A stretch of 64,000 bases of DNA from Quercus robur (GCF_932294415.1 NC_065536.1:50716354-50780353), one strand, 5' to 3'; numbered from the stretch's first letter, positions 38,880 through 51,626 are shown. Translations and numbers: made by a program. Notes: generated by a model not told the origin, from the letters alone.

Positions 38880-39559
38880 CCGAGTAGTTAGAAAGTTTCC
38901 AAGTGGCATTCTTTTAGTTCGTGTTCGATCTTGCCGCAGTTGTAACAAACGTCTGCCAGTTTCTCATATTTTATTCCGATCCAAAGATCGTTCTCGTTTT
39001 GGCAGGGTAGAAAAAAACTGGGGATGAGAGGATTGGTAATAGGGACCTCGATTCTTATCTTGATGAATTTCTTCTAGGTACTTTCGTTGTCACCGATGAA
39101 ATCTACTTTGGCAACTTCTCCAATTTTTGAGCCTATTTTGAGGAGGTTTTCTTTCGTCCTCCAGAGGAGAGGGAGATTGTGGATTTGTGCCTAGACTAGG
39201 GATGTTGAAAAATCAATCTCTTGCCATGTCAGGTCTAGTAGCCATTTCTTGAGGATGAGGTGGCCACCCCTAATCGACCACGGTCTCTTTTGATAGGCTC
39301 TATTCATATCTACCTCATGTTGAAAAGTAAACATGAGCACGTCTTTGCTCAAAAGTTTGACATCTAGAGGAAAAGAAGGTTTCCAGGCCTTAAAGGTGAT
39401 TTGTTTGACAATGTTGAGGTTGCTCGGTTTGGTAGTGAGAAGCTTAGCTAGGAGTATGAGGCTAGTATTTTTGGTAAGGGTTTGTCTTGGAGGGAGCTTT
39501 AATCTGGTGTCTTGACAGGATATATCTTTGGTTAGAGTGACGAGGTCAGAGACCTCCAT
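38880..39559 (-). pseudogene. LINE ORF1 (DUF4283-like RNA-binding protein with CCHC knuckle)
   Basis: Begins with ATG at 39559-39557. The first 122 codons contain the DUF4283-type fold used by plant L1 ORF1 proteins ([32 protein letters not shown] segment, described in part: [15 protein letters not shown]). The frame meets a stop at about 39191 and another at about 39077. Downstream the same reading continues to the knuckle CYNCGKIEHELKEC (CX2CX4HX4C) near 38917-38958. The protein would bind the LINE RNA. Confidence 0.82.
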
Positions 39560-39964
39560 AGGTGGGACAAGGTAAGAAGGCTGAGTTTAAGATGAGAGGG
39601 TGGGTTATGATGATAGTGGAAAAGGTGTGGAAAATGATAAAGGATAGGGTGTTTTTGACGGGGAAGTTTGGCAGTGGGATAAAGAGACAAGCTCAGAGAC
39701 GAGGAAAGGATAGAGGGATACTACGAGAGTACGAAGAGTAGATGTCAATAAAATTTAGTCAAAAAAGCACAAGTGTATGCTAATGCTCTAATAGTGTGTA
39801 TACTCTATATACTCTATACTCTTTATACACGAGGTGTAAAATGTGGATACAAAGTATTCATATTTTACACGCGATGTGTACGAAGTGTTGAAACTTGTAA
39901 TGTGTGTGAAATAATTATGGTCCTTTATAATTTTTTGTATTCTTTACCATTTAATTACCAAAAA

Positions 39965-40048
39965 CTGTAGTGGGACCCATGAATAGTAGCAAAAATAAAC
40001 TGAACAGTAAAATAAGTTGCCAAATTAATCATGCCAAACGAACACTAA
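39965..40048. mobile_element. right-hand fragment of a Tourist-like MITE
   Basis: The sequence AGTGGGACCCATGAATAGT through CCAAACGAACACTAA resembles the 3' half of the MITE that follows immediately. It is a fragment of a second family member, directly abutting the complete one. Confidence 0.55.
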
Positions 40049-40250
40049 GGGTCTGTTTGGGATCCGCTTATTTTGCTGAAATTGAAAACTTTTTCGCTGA
40101 AAATACTGTAGATAAAGGTAAAAGTTGGCTAAAATAGTACAGTGAGACACATGAATAGTATCAAAAAGTGCAGTGAGACCCATGAATTGTAACAAAAATA
40201 AGCTGAATAGTAAAATAAGTTGGCAAAAATAATTTTTCCCAAATACACAC
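40049..40250. mobile_element. Tourist-like MITE, complete
   Basis: 202 bp. Left end GGGTCTGTTTGGGA, right end TCCCAAATACACAC, flanked by TAA on both sides (40046-40048 and 40251-40253). The interior is similar to the MITE at 1187. The 3-bp TAA duplication supports the PIF/Harbinger group. Confidence 0.8.
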
Positions 40251-40253
40251 TAA

Positions 40254-42946
40254 GTACAAGAAGTCCTCTGAAAATGCTCTTATCAATTATCAAGCAGCAT
40301 ATCAATTTTTAAGAGAGGTTATTCTAAATAAAACTTTATTACCTAAGTTTTAAGAAATCTAAAACTTTACAATAAAGTCCAAGAAATTTAAAATAAAATT
40401 TATTATTTATTTGAACCATTTTGATCATTTATCATAATTTTATATTTTAATATAACATATTATGTTTGTGTCAAATATGAAATACAGGTCATAAAATTAA
40501 TGTACTTTTACCATGTGATTCAAGAATTTTCAAGATTGTTAATTTATTCATGAAACTCTATTAAAATTTTAAAAGGGTTCACTAAATAGTAAAATAATTT
40601 TCTTAATAATAGTAAAATGTTTGGGTTTTAGTTAGCTCAATTATTAAAAAAATATTTGTGCTCAAATAATAGACTTGAGTTTGAAGAAAGAGCTATAAGA
40701 GGATGGGTCGTGCCTTGGAAGTTGAATGAGACATCATGAGAGCATCAATTGGAGTAGGCTAGGGACTAGATCTATTTATCTATATATATAATAATAGGTA
40801 AAACAGAGAGAAAATCCAATTAAATTTCAAATTGGAATTTAATTAGAGTCTAATTTTTTACCTTGTATCTCATCTAATCTAAATTTTAGAATTTTGTGCC
40901 AAGTGAGTTAATTTAGTATAAAAATTGAATTTTAATTAGAGCTTAATTTTGTGCCACGTGTCCCATCTAATCTAAAATTTTAAATTTTTGTGTCAAATTA
41001 GTTAATTTAGCGTAGAAAACGATGAGTTCAATATAATAAACTACAAAAAATATAATCATATAACTAAAAAAAATTCAAATTTATAAGTCATCTATATATA
41101 TAGGTAAAGATTAGAGAAAATTGAATTAGAATTTGAAATTATAATCCAATTTTGTGCCATGTGTCTAAATTTATGTGGAAATTACATATAATTATCCACT
41201 TAAACTTATACCATGTTTCTACATAAGTTTTTTAATCTTTGTGTCAAGTGAGTTAATGAGTGCTAAATACTAAGAATCTAATATTAATAAACTATAAAAT
41301 TAAAAAAAAAAAAACAATCACATATACTCAATAAAAATCACCACATGTTTCTCAAAAAATAAATAAAATAAATATCACCGCATAACAAAAATCTCCACAC
41401 GTTCTATCTTATTAAAAATTAGAAAAAAATGATCATAAGTAGTATTAAATTTAGATAAGAATTTTAATATATGACTAATTACGTTTACTTTAAAAAAAAT
41501 TGACTACTTATCTATATTTTATGATAAAAATTGTGTTTAATTTTAAATGTATCTATATATATGCATGAATGCATGTGTTACATGCTTTTAAAAAAAAATT
41601 GACTACTTATCTATATTTTATGATAAAAATTGTGTTTAATTTTAAATGTATCTATATATATATGCATGAATGCATGTGTTACATGCTTTAAAAAAAAAAT
41701 TGACTAATTATTTATATCTTTATAATTAAAATTGAGTTTAATTTTAAATACATCCATGCATTTGCATGGAGTTACATGCTAATTGTTCTTAATAGGTGCC
41801 TCCAAACGTTAATTAGTGTTTAAGCTTGATGTTAAAAAATAATCATCGTGAAATAAACTTCGTTAATCCAAATTCTATTGAGCCTACTACTAAAAGATAT
41901 AATAGTAATATATTTTCTTTAATTGACGAATATATTTTTTAATCAATTCAAGTATTTCACATGCATGCTTGTAGATAGCAAAAGAGAAATTCATGGGGCC
42001 AAAAAAAATGACCCAATAACAAGAGGAAACTCTCAATAATTAACTTTGGGTGTCTTCGTCATTCTCGTCACCCACTCATGAAATGATTGGTAGGAATTAG
42101 GATCATCATTTCATGATAACTTTGACTTTTATTTATTTATTTTTTTCAATTTTCAATTATTTTCTTTGGAAAGTGGGTGGAATTAAAATCCAACCCCCCT
42201 GCTGATTTCTTAAAAAGCTTAAATTTGTATAGAATAGAAGTATAGAACCACACAACAATTGATAAAAAGCCATCATCATAATCATCATTCATCACATGAT
42301 AGACACATAAGGAATCTGTATTTTTTTTTCGATTTTTTTATTTAATTTTTTGTGTGTGTGCGCTGAGTTGTAGATAGATAGAACTTGTACGGTTGATTCC
42401 CGTACGCAAACTCTCAAAGTTTTTTTAAGGCTAAGTTGCAGTTTACAAAACGAAAGCAAAATGTTCGAATATCCATCAATACTCAAAGTATCAAGATAGC
42501 GTGGCACCATAAGACTCGTTGTTACCTCACATGTAAAGTGAAATTATCTTCAATTTTATTTATTTATTTGGTTGCCAAAGCCTTAATCCGCTAACCTTTT
42601 CTCCCAAGAATTATTAACTCTCAAAGCACTAATCACCGTCTAAATCATGCTGTCTCCTGATTATTATTGATCATGTTATTGGTACCGATTTGGTTTCTAG
42701 TCCATTTAATAAACTATACGTCTCTAAAAGATTCCACTTTATACAGTACTCTAAGCAAACTTTAATTCTTCTTTTCCCTTTCTTCAACTTTGTCTATGAC
42801 TCTATAGCTTCAAGACCCCGGTGAACCTTTTCCTTCAATCTTTCTCTCTTTTTCTCTTTATTGGGTTACCATAGTGTCAAATTTTGGAGAATTTGAAGCT
42901 GCTTGATTTCTATAATCTTGGTGTTTCTTCATCTGGGTTTTTTTTC
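40254..42946. other. AT-rich intergenic DNA upstream of the TLC gene
   Basis: Apart from a tandem repeat at 41501-41790, only short AT-rich repeats are seen (for example repeated AATTTTGTGCCACGTGTC-like segments near 40893, 40954 and 41150). A TATA-like TTTATACAGTACT near 42739 and a CT-rich leader near 42837-42860 may belong to the TLC gene. Confidence 0.5.
41501..41790. repeat. tandem repeat, three copies of about 100 bp
   Basis: TGACTACTTATCTATATTTT starts at 41501 and 41600, and a diverged copy starts TGACTAATTATTTAT at 41701. Each copy ends in TGCATGAATGCATGTG-like sequence plus an A run. Confidence 0.8.
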
Positions 42947-43693
42947 ATGGAGACCCTACTTAATTTCACTCCAGCCTTCCCAATATTCTTTTTGATGTTT
43001 CTCTTGGCGTATCTCTTTGCTTTCTTGGTAGTTTTTCGCAACTGGAGTCCAAAGCAAAAACCAGAAGCTTCAAGCTGCCTTATGTCTTTAACTCATGGCA
43101 CTCCTGCTGTTATCATGGCTACTCGTGCGTTGATGAACTCCCCAACCCCACTTAGTTTTGCTTCTCCAAACGCTAGTTTTCAGAACTTTGTACTAGAATT
43201 CAGTATAGCTTACTTCTTAATGGACCTCCTTCACTACATGGTGTTCGTCCCCAATGATCTCCTCTTCATTGGGCACCATTTAGCCACACTATATGTGTTT
43301 GTGACTTGTCGGTATGTGGTTCATCACGGGGCGGTCGCAATTCTTGTTCTTCTTTTTCTTGCTGAGGTTACAAGTGCTTGCCAGAACGTTCGGAGCCTTG
43401 CGAATTTGCGGAGAGCTGATGTTCCTCTGGCTGCTAAAGTGTATGAATTCTTGTCTCCTCCTTTCTATGTCTTTTATTCTGTTGCAAGAGGGGTTTTGGG
43501 AACACTCGTAGTGTACAAGATAGGGGTGTTTTATGCGAGTGGAGGAGCTAATAATTTGATTCCAAGATGGGCATGGATTTCTTGGATGGTTGTAATTGTT
43601 GTTGCTGTCATGATTAGCATTTTGTGGGTTTCGAATCTATGGATATTTTGGTTTAGACAACGCAGTCACAGAGCACAGAAGAAAGTCAAGTAA
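42947..43693 (+). CDS. TLC domain-containing membrane protein, intronless
   Basis: 248 codons from ATG 42947 to TAA 43693. Multi-span membrane protein of the TRAM/LAG1/CLN8 (TLC) family, related to plant TLC domain-containing proteins of unknown role. Visible: an N-terminal membrane segment (FPIFFLMFLLAYLFAFLVV) followed by the RNW motif, then LMDLLHYMVF, the histidine-bearing GHHLATLYVF, a variable loop, and C-terminal hydrophobic WISWMVVIVVAVMISILWV with a basic tail (HRAQKKVK), which could retain the protein in the ER. The frame is open 21 codons upstream, but the first in-frame ATG is this one. Family members act on or sense lipids; the substrate here cannot be read from sequence. The length fits the small plant members. 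Confidence 0.9.
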   Translation: METLLNFTPAFPIFFLMFLLAYLFAFLVVFRNWSPKQKPEASSCLMSLTHGTPAVIMATRALMNSPTPLSFASPNASFQNFVLEFSIAYFLMDLLHYMVFVPNDLLFIGHHLATLYVFVTCRYVVHHGAVAILVLLFLAEVTSACQNVRSLANLRRADVPLAAKVYEFLSPPFYVFYSVARGVLGTLVVYKIGVFYASGGANNLIPRWAWISWMVVIVVAVMISILWVSNLWIFWFRQRSHRAQKKVK

Positions 43694-44361
43694 TATCTGG
43701 GGGTTTTAGTTTGCGCTATTCAACAGTTCTTGAGAAATGTGCATTGGGATTATGGAATTTAAAGAAATTTCTCAGATGATAGTCTGGAATTAGGGGGTTT
43801 GTGGTCATATTGATTTTTATTGTAGTGGTGGGAAGGAACAATTCTCATTTATTATTATTATTTTTTTACTACAAGGGATGGTACATATATTTTGTATATA
43901 ATCCTGTGTCCTCAGTATTTAATTTGTGTTCCTGATCAGGAACGAGTTTTCCATATACTTGTGTGATTAATACTATGATGCAGAATTGCTGATCTGTTTG
44001 TTTGTTTGTTTTATGTTTTAAGCAAGCTGAATTATTAGATATATAGTAGTGGTTGTTACATTTGTAAAAGATACAAGAAATTGAAACATAAGGACAATCA
44101 TCTGAACTACAAGACTCCTTACCAATCTTCCTAATTTCGCTCCAACTGCGTTAATCTATTTGTCTAAACTTTAGTGAACTTACATATGCTAATATGATCT
44201 TCTGCAGGCCATTGAGCTTTTTGAACCAAATAATTAATCCAATAATTATCACATAGTACCTCTAAGATCCAAAACTCTCATTTTGTTGGCCACATCTTGG
44301 ATCTCCATCTTCAATTTACACCGAGCAACTCACAATGAGGCCCTGAGTATCACTCCTGGAT
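43694..44361. other. convergent intergenic region between the TLC and polymerase genes
   Basis: Holds the 3' untranslated regions of both genes. GATTAATAC near 43964 and a TTTG repeat (43998-44013) are noted. No extra gene. Confidence 0.6.
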
Positions 44362-47300
44362 TTATATGCCAATAATAGATGCGTTGCTTGTGTCAGGACC
44401 TCCATAGTAGTTAAGCTCTGCAAATGTGCCCCCTCCTTCTCCCTTTGCCAATCTTCCTGGATTCACACAAATGCACTTCACTTGCTCTCCTCCTTCACCT
44501 CCTTCCCCAAGAGACAGCACCTGTACCAAAACCCAGAAGTGAATATTTAATCAAACACTCTTTGGTTGCATCAGCATATCCTTCCTTTGGACTCAGTAAT
44601 GAGTTGTTGTGAGCAATTAAAACGCACAATTCATAACTGAAATACATGAATTTTGAGTCTTTAGCCATATATGCAGTTGCAGCCACTTCAGTGTTTAGAC
44701 TAGCTTTGAAAAGACAAGCGCTTGGCATGTTCTTTACCTTTACAAAATACTTCATGTCTGAAGGTAGGATGAGAATGTCAGGAATTGAAGAGATATGAAG
44801 AGATTCTGGAGCAAGTGAGAAGTCCAATGGAATGCCTTCTGCTGGTGGATATAGTGGATAGAATCTGTTTCAAATTTCAAAATTTACATTAATTATAAGT
44901 AAAATAGCTCATTTAGACCTATATATCAAGAGAAATTTCTAAAAAGACAAAGCAATATAACATACCTCCGCTGGCTAAGAATATGGTTTGCAAGTCTACT
45001 CATGCGATCAATAGGTGTTCCATCTGCTGGATTTCGTGACATCTCCTCTCCGCTAAGGTGTTTGAGAATATCTACAGTGCAGCAACCTATCTTGACCTGA
45101 AATGCAAACTTGTGATGCAAATACAATTCCGAGTACTCTCAAAACACCATATATAATTTTGATACATGTGCTTTGTTAATGGTTGAAGACTCTCTCTCCC
45201 CTATAAAGGCCTATGAAGTAAACTATCATAATCAACAAAATAGCATCGACAGAAAGGTCAAAGTCTACAACAACTATAACAATAAAATATAATTGCAGGA
45301 CGCTTTAATCTAACTTCTATTAAAAGGTCCTTGGCCATTTTGTACAAACTTATCAGATATTGGACAACTTTGATACTTCGAAATTACAATTTCAATCTCT
45401 TAATATATAATGAAAGTTTTGTATTGCAACATCAAGATTTTAAATGAATACAGTTTGAGAAATCCACAACAGACGATCATAATTTTAAGACCAATATCAC
45501 CACAATTTTACCTGATTTGCCTCAAAAGTCCCTGGATTTGTGAGGCTGGTTATCTGATAAACAAGGCAACATCATTCAGACCAAAGTGATGGAAAATATT
45601 CATGACCACAAGTTGAAAGATGAACTCCTGAAGATCATGTACCTGATGTTTGAGATTGGGTGAATGAATTTCAAAAGCAGGCTGCACAAAACCAAATCAG
45701 TATTTTATATCTTAGTAGTTATATACTATCTCAATGACATGTAACCATGCTAGCAAGAACCAAAACCAATAAGTGAAATACAATGTAGTAAAATAAAAAA
45801 AATGTCATTACTTTGAAAAGGTACTGAATTTGTACTTGTTTAATTCAACAATGACATTACCTGGGGGAAAACAAAGTCATGGTTAGCATCACGTATAGAT
45901 GGCACAAGAATTACACGTGCATTGGAACCCATGTATTCCACATGATCTTGTAACTGCAAAAAAGTACAGAAAAAAGAATAAAGATTAAAGATTTTTTTTC
46001 CCCTGCTACAATCAAATCATTCTTAAGTAGATATCATTCTGAGACCTAGGAAAACTGCGAGAAGAGAGAAGAAGGGGAGGAGGTACCCTTCTGAGAATCT
46101 CCACATGGAATATTTCATCAAAGCTTCTGTCAGTAGTTCCTTTCTTAATCTCTGGATGTTCGGAATCAACAAATGGTCCAAGCTGAGGAAATTTTCAAAA
46201 ATTTCAACATGAAACTTCCTAACTCAGCGAATACAAAAAAAATTCTTCAAACCATTACTTATATGAAGAGCAGCAGATACTTACCAATATAAGCACCTGA
46301 GGTAACTTTCTGGTTGCATATGCTAGCAGTTCTGTCAGAGGCTCAAACGATAAGTTGTCTGTAGTGGTAAAAGGGCCCGATGCTATGATCTATATAAATA
46401 CCAAAATTATGCATTAATCATCAACAGGATCAATTAAAAAAGAGAAGTGCAAATTACCAACAGGGAATAATTTATTTAATGGAATTACAAAGAGGTGCTC
46501 ATTCCATATGTATCAACAATGACCTATTAGTACAAGGTTTCCTCTTAGAAGTAGTGAATGCTATTATTTTTGTATCTGTCTAACTAGAAAATTATGCTGC
46601 CTTGTTCAACCGTTTGGGTTGGCAACCCAAACCAGATAGCGAAAGTTGTTCTCCAGTTTTTTATTATTATTTAAATTATCTATTTCTTTTGAACCTTCCT
46701 CTTCCATTAGAATAATCCAAATCCCTTATTTTATAAGTTAGGTGGCCCTACTATCCAAAATTCAAGTGTTTACATTCTTAACATTATCTCAGAATCACGT
46801 CAACATATTTGATAGAAAATGAAGTATATGATATACAGAATATAATATGAATACACATAAATTGTGATTACAGTAAAATAGATGCGTTAGCATAAGCAAT
46901 AATATTTCCATTGCAGCTCATTCAGTGATGTAAGACACAAGCTTACATACCACTGATAGCTCTTCCCGTTTATGAGACAGATCAGTTGACTGAATCTCCT
47001 GGTCCAAAGCCTGCTTCTTTGCAGGATGCAAATTCACATCAGCAGCAGTGGACAAAGGAATTGAATCTACAAGTTTTGATGCAATCAAGCAGTGCCCACT
47101 AGGATTGTGTCCTTCAATACCTACTACCTGAGAGAGTTCCTTTGGCTCAATTTTCAATACTGATGGAATTTCAAAATTGGATTGAGAGCTAAAAGCTATA
47201 TCTATTTTCACACCTGGCCTGGGAAAACTGAAAACTGGCTAAGTTTTTGTAGTTCTAGACGAACACGTTGCCCTCCAGAATGCTCAACACTGTTAACAAA

Positions 47301-50293
47301 ATAAAAGCCAAACCCACATATGAGAAAAATTGAAGAGATTACGCTCTGACTGATTTACAGAGATCACAAATATAGGTAGTTAAACATTGCATCTAACAAG
47401 TTCTCTACCAGAGGTTTTCTTATAGTGGGTCCAAAAATATGATCCTGATCATTCATCAATGTATCTAATAAGTCCTGCCTTGGCCCAGGCTTAAGCCCAG
47501 TGAACCTAGCTCGATTTAGGTAGTCTTGGCATTGCCTAGACAATGCTTCAGAAACATTATAATTAAGCTTCATAGGAGAATCCATTATTTCTAATTCTAG
47601 GTATTCATAGATTGATCTTTAATCACAAAGACTAACTACCTGATAATGAATATTCTCAAGAGTAAATACTGCAGCAAGAAGACTTTTTTTCTGTCAGCCT
47701 ACTAGTAGATGATACACATGGATCTTACATAGAAAAAACCATGAACATTTACCTGCTTTGCAATAAGATGGACTTCTCATTTAAATGGCCTTCTCCATCA
47801 CAACAGATCATGCCAACAGCAAATATGCTTTTCTGAAACATAAGATTTTTTTAGAGTTTAGATACTCAGACTTGTAGCTATTTAACGCACAAAATCTTTA
47901 AGTAAACATGAACAAAACAAGAAAGACGTGGAGACTGTGTTTAGGCTAAGAAGAAGCCTCACAGTGACTGTATAAGAAATCAGTAACACAAAAACATTTT
48001 TTCATTACTCTTCAGAATTAGGGGCGCGGGGGGGGGGGGAGGGGGGGGAGAGAGAGAGAGAGTAATGGAGTGGTTAAATTACCTGGGAAGCAACTGTAGG
48101 GTCCACTGGTTCCTCATAGAGCCCAGATGCAACAAGTGCAGTTGTATGTCTCTTGATTCGATTTTCAAGTGCATTAAACTACACCGGAAAAAAGTTCTGT
48201 TACGTAATACATATAAGATTCCCAAAAAAAGAAGAAGGTAATAAATAGTTGCAGGAGAAGAATAAGAACAATCCCATGCTATTGTTGCTGGCACATACCC
48301 TATCTTCAATTCGATCATACATGAACCTACAACCAGGTTCAGGCCCTGATCCATGAACTATCAGAGAACACCTCTCTCGGGGTTGAACCTTTCTTATGAT
48401 ATCATCATCATTATTCTCATGAGCAAGTTCGTTTTCTCTGTTCTCTGCATCGGGCATATTATTAGTGCTGAACTTCACCACAAATTTATCTGTTCGTTGC
48501 CCAAATGGTGTCACATGCTTAAATGGTTTCCCAGAAGAAAAAATGCCCCCATTTGTTTGAGGCGTTGAATCAAATGGTTCTGAATAAAGTCTCTGAGATT
48601 TGTCTGTTGGAGAGCCAAGAATACCTTCTTTTGTATCTCCATCTTCATCGTTCAAAATCCTACATAAGAGACTTCTCATCAATTATTATCATTGTAGGAA
48701 TTAAAACGGTATTGTTACTCATATCTGCATTTTAAAAATAAAAAATAAAATAAGTGCTCATATCTGCAAATTTGTATGCTATTTGCCAATAAAACATTTG
48801 AAACTGGTCATACCACCAGAACCACAGGGCTAGAGTTAATTACATGTCCTTAACTTCATCTGTTACAAATCACATTTGTAATAGACTAATTATGGTATAT
48901 ATCAATTGAAGAACTGACTGCAGTGGATCAAACATGTACCATGCGAAACCTGCTAGACAATAAGAAACACAAACACACAGATACAGAGACATGACATGAG
49001 AGAGCTTTTTTTTTCCTTTTTTCTTTTTCTTTTTTAGGGTGGGGGGATGCAAGAGCACGGAGAAATTGACAAAATGCTCTGTTACAAATCCAAATATTGG
49101 TAGCCATGGTAAGGAAATACAAAAAAAAAAAAAAAAAAAAAAAACCATGCATAAAAAGAGAGGGGGGGGGGGGTGTTGGGAATGAGAGAGAATCTTCTAC
49201 TCTTAGAACCATTAAAGTACGTCAAGTGGTTGCATTACTAGTTTATGACTTGGAGCTTTAAAACGAAACTGTTACTACATCCCAGCATAATGCATCACAC
49301 AGACACAGACACATAAAGGCGACCTTTTGCAGCCTCATATGTGCATCCATACGTGCTATCAAAGTGTCAAACAGGTAAGAAATTTACAAAGCATGGATGA
49401 GGATGAAACAAAGAAGAGAACAAAAAATTGTTAGAATTCATACATATCAACATCTTTACTTGAGTAGAAATGCAAATCAGATTCCTCCATAATAGCTGCT
49501 TCCTTCTGCACATCTTGCAGATACTGTAAAAACCCATCCATCTGAGCATTTTGTACAGTTGACTCATCCAATTGCCTGTCAAATATTCATGTCCCAATTA
49601 TAACATAGACTACCTAGAAATTTCTATCATAAGTTAAAAGTAAAACTCTGTATCCTTTGCTTAGAAATTTTGGATAAGAGAGTAAATTCAAAATTTTTAT
49701 TATTTTTTTTAAAATTCACACTAACCAAAGAAGAAAACCCACCACTAATCAGTGCAAATCACAATTATTTGGCACAGTTGAAGGGTTTCTCTCAATTCAT
49801 CTAATTTCTACAATTTTCCCAGTAAACAAACAATTGGGTATATTAAAATGGGTTTCTCTCACTTCATATAATTTCTACAATTTCCCCAGTAAACAAACAA
49901 TTGGATATATTAAAATGGGTTTCTCTCAATTCATATAATTTCTACAATTTTCCCAGGAAACAAACAACAGGGTATACTAAAAGGGACAAAGAAAAATCTA
50001 AAAAACAATTTCTACAAATAAATACATAAGAGGTGAGTGATGAACCTGTTGAGATAGTAAACCTCCCAGCTGGAAACGATGTCTGAGGGCTTGAGATTGT
50101 AATTTATGCAGAAAGTAAGGCCTAATTGAGAAGATTCAACATTCAGAGCTATGGCAACAAATATTTATTATACAAAATATCTGAGTAGAATTTTAGGGGC
50201 TAAATGGGAGAACTTACATTTCTTGGCTATCTCTTCCTCTTCGTCGAGAGAGAACCCGTTCTTCTTGAATACCGCTATGATTTCTTCTTCCAT
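44362..50293 (-). CDS. POLA2: DNA polymerase alpha subunit B, 16 exons
   Basis: Minus-strand exons: 50293-50218, 50121-50046, 49575-49444, 48659-48299, 48178-48083, 47832-47753, 47289-47214, 47127-46951, 46389-46285, 46182-46087, 45953-45861, 45681-45643, 45553-45512, 45096-44966, 44864-44738, 44520-44362. All introns are GT-AG, phases match, and the sum is 1866 bp (621 aa), the usual plant length. It is the regulatory subunit that links the polymerase alpha catalytic chain with primase at replication starts, in the nucleus. The N-terminal domain (MEEEI..., SWEVYYLNR) is followed by a linker, an OB region (GMICCDGEGHLNEKSILLQSS, VVGIEGHNPSG) and the inactive phosphoesterase-like domain (ASGPFTTTDNL, LGPFVDSEHP, VPSIRDANHD, NPGTFEANQ, ILPSDMKYFVK), ending with VNPGRLAKGEGGGTFAEL. 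No defect seen. Confidence 0.96.
47364..47585 (-). other. 73-codon open frame inside a polymerase intron
   Basis: Lies wholly within intron 6 of the polymerase gene, on the same strand. Starts with ATG and ends with TGA. The peptide has normal composition (for example GLKPGPRQDLLDTL, FGPTIRKPLVENLLDAM) unlike the AT-driven peptides around it. I do not recognise it. It could be a relict exon or a captured gene fragment. Nothing shows that it is expressed. Confidence 0.3.
48018..48061. repeat. G-rich and GA microsatellite
   Basis: Runs of G interrupted by A, then (GA)n, in intron 5 of the polymerase gene. The G runs on the plus strand could form a G-quadruplex; on the transcribed RNA (minus) it is C/T rich. 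Confidence 0.75.
49783..49983. repeat. 67-bp minisatellite, three copies
   Basis: GGGTTTCTCTCAATTCAT starts at 49783, 49850 and 49917, inside intron 2 of the polymerase gene. The copies differ at a few sites, including CAATTGG against CAACAGG. Confidence 0.9.
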
Positions 50294-50778
50294 GGCTCGC
50301 TCTCTCTCGCTCGCTAGGGTTTCTCAAATCTCAAGCTCTGCTCAGCCACTTTTTGGGAGAGAGAGAGTAGCGGAAAATGGCGGGAAAATTGCGGGTTTGG
50401 GTGAATATTAAATAGGGCTGGTGATTTTTCTTCCTATATTCCTATTATACCCATATTGTTTACTCTTATTAACAGATATATACATTATTCCCTTTTTTTT
50501 TTTTTTTTTTTGGGGGTAGAATAAAAATGAAAAAAAAAAAAAAAAAAAAGGGCTTGCAAAGTTACAGGACGACTTCATTGCCAATCTGGGTGTGTCGTTC
50601 AGCGAAAATTTTATGGCACACAAGTAGTTTAGCCCAGATGAAAGTGTAGGGCAAGGTTTTGAATTCCGTTTCAAATGTCATTTTGGATTGATTATTGGAA
50701 TAGAATATTACGGTGCACCATTTTGGAAATATATATATATATATATATATATACTAGTGCACAATTTCATTATATCTA
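50294..50778. other. upstream region of the polymerase gene
   Basis: The first 60 bp are CT/GA rich and probably untranslated leader. Poly-T and poly-A runs lie at 50493-50512 and 50530-50549, a TA microsatellite at 50730-50753. No gene. Confidence 0.5.
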
Positions 50779-50965
50779 GTGTGCGTTTGGAAAGCATATT
50801 TCTAGCCCCACGTTTGTGTTTGGCGTTTGAAATAGTGGGACCCACGGCTACAGTGCCCTCTTCATGGCACTATTCATGGACTAGGCAAAGCACAAAAACA
50901 TGTGAATAGTGTTCGTGAACAATGTTTTCAGTTTTTAGCAAATAAGCGGTATCCAAACAGACCCC
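50779..50965. mobile_element. Tourist-like MITE
   Basis: The left end GTGTGCGTTTGGA and right end TCCAAACAGACCCC form an imperfect inverted repeat of the same kind as the copies at 1187 and 40049. The interior has GTGGGACCC, TACAGTGCC and CATGTGAATAGTG segments. Boundaries are approximate, with no clean target duplication. Confidence 0.6.
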
Positions 50966-51067
50966 TAATTAACCAATACGAAGTTTTATATACGATATGA
51001 AAATACAATTAGTCAAATTACAAATTTGGGCTTCAATATTTAAAAAAAATTCAATATAGTCTAGAAC

Positions 51068-51626
51068 TAGGGGTGGCAAAATCTGACATGACCCGTGAAC
51101 TCGACACGACTAATCCGTTTATAAATAGGTCATGGGTTGAGGCTAAACGGGTTCAAGTCATATTCGAGTTGACACGGCTAACCCGTTTAATAAACGGGTC
51201 GTGTTTGTGTTCAACATGCGAACTTGTCTGATTTGTTTGACCCGTTTAGCTTATAAAATTATTAGTTATTTTGATATTATTGCTTAATTAATGTTTTTTA
51301 TTATATGTTTATTACTATATTTATAGTTGTAATTGTATTTTAATTTTAGATATATAAGAATTGATAAAAATTATATAAGTTTGGTATGACCTATTAATCA
51401 AATAGATTATTAAATGAGTCATTTGTATTGACCTTGACTTGACTTGTTGATTAAACGAGTTAAACATGTCGGGTCCGGTCGACCTGTTTAATAAACAAGT
51501 CGTGTTCGGGTTGAGCATTCTTGACACATTTACTAAATAGGTCGGGTTCGGGTCAACCCATATAGCTGAATACTCGTGGCTTAACACGACATGAACCAGA
51601 CCCCTGAACACGAATTGCCACCCCTA
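51068..51626. mobile_element. hAT-type MITE, 559 bp
   Basis: 12-bp perfect terminal inverted repeats TAGGGGTGGCAA / TTGCCACCCCTA, and a perfect 8-bp target duplication TCTAGAAC (51060-51067 and 51627-51634). Eight-base duplications are the hallmark of hAT elements. The interior is full of (A)ACGGGTC / GACCCGTTT and GACACG motifs in both directions, so the subterminal regions are repetitive. No transposase. Confidence 0.92.

Larger units (their letters stand above)
34035..39776 (-). mobile_element. full-length L1-type LINE, inactive
   Basis: 5.74 kb, flanked by a 16-bp perfect duplication ATGCTAATGCTCTAAT (34019-34034 and 39777-39792). Minus-strand order: ORF1 with a nucleic-acid-binding domain, ORF2 with endonuclease, reverse transcriptase, zinc-finger RVT region and RNase H, then a short A tail (T run at 34034-34043). 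Both ORFs carry stops and ORF2 carries at least one frameshift. The insertion hit the right end of the TIR element 33126-34030. Confidence 0.93.

Noticed and set aside
48928..49212. Open frames rich in proline, lysine and phenylalanine in a polymerase intron
   Set aside because: Made by homopolymer runs (poly-A, poly-G); no coding character.
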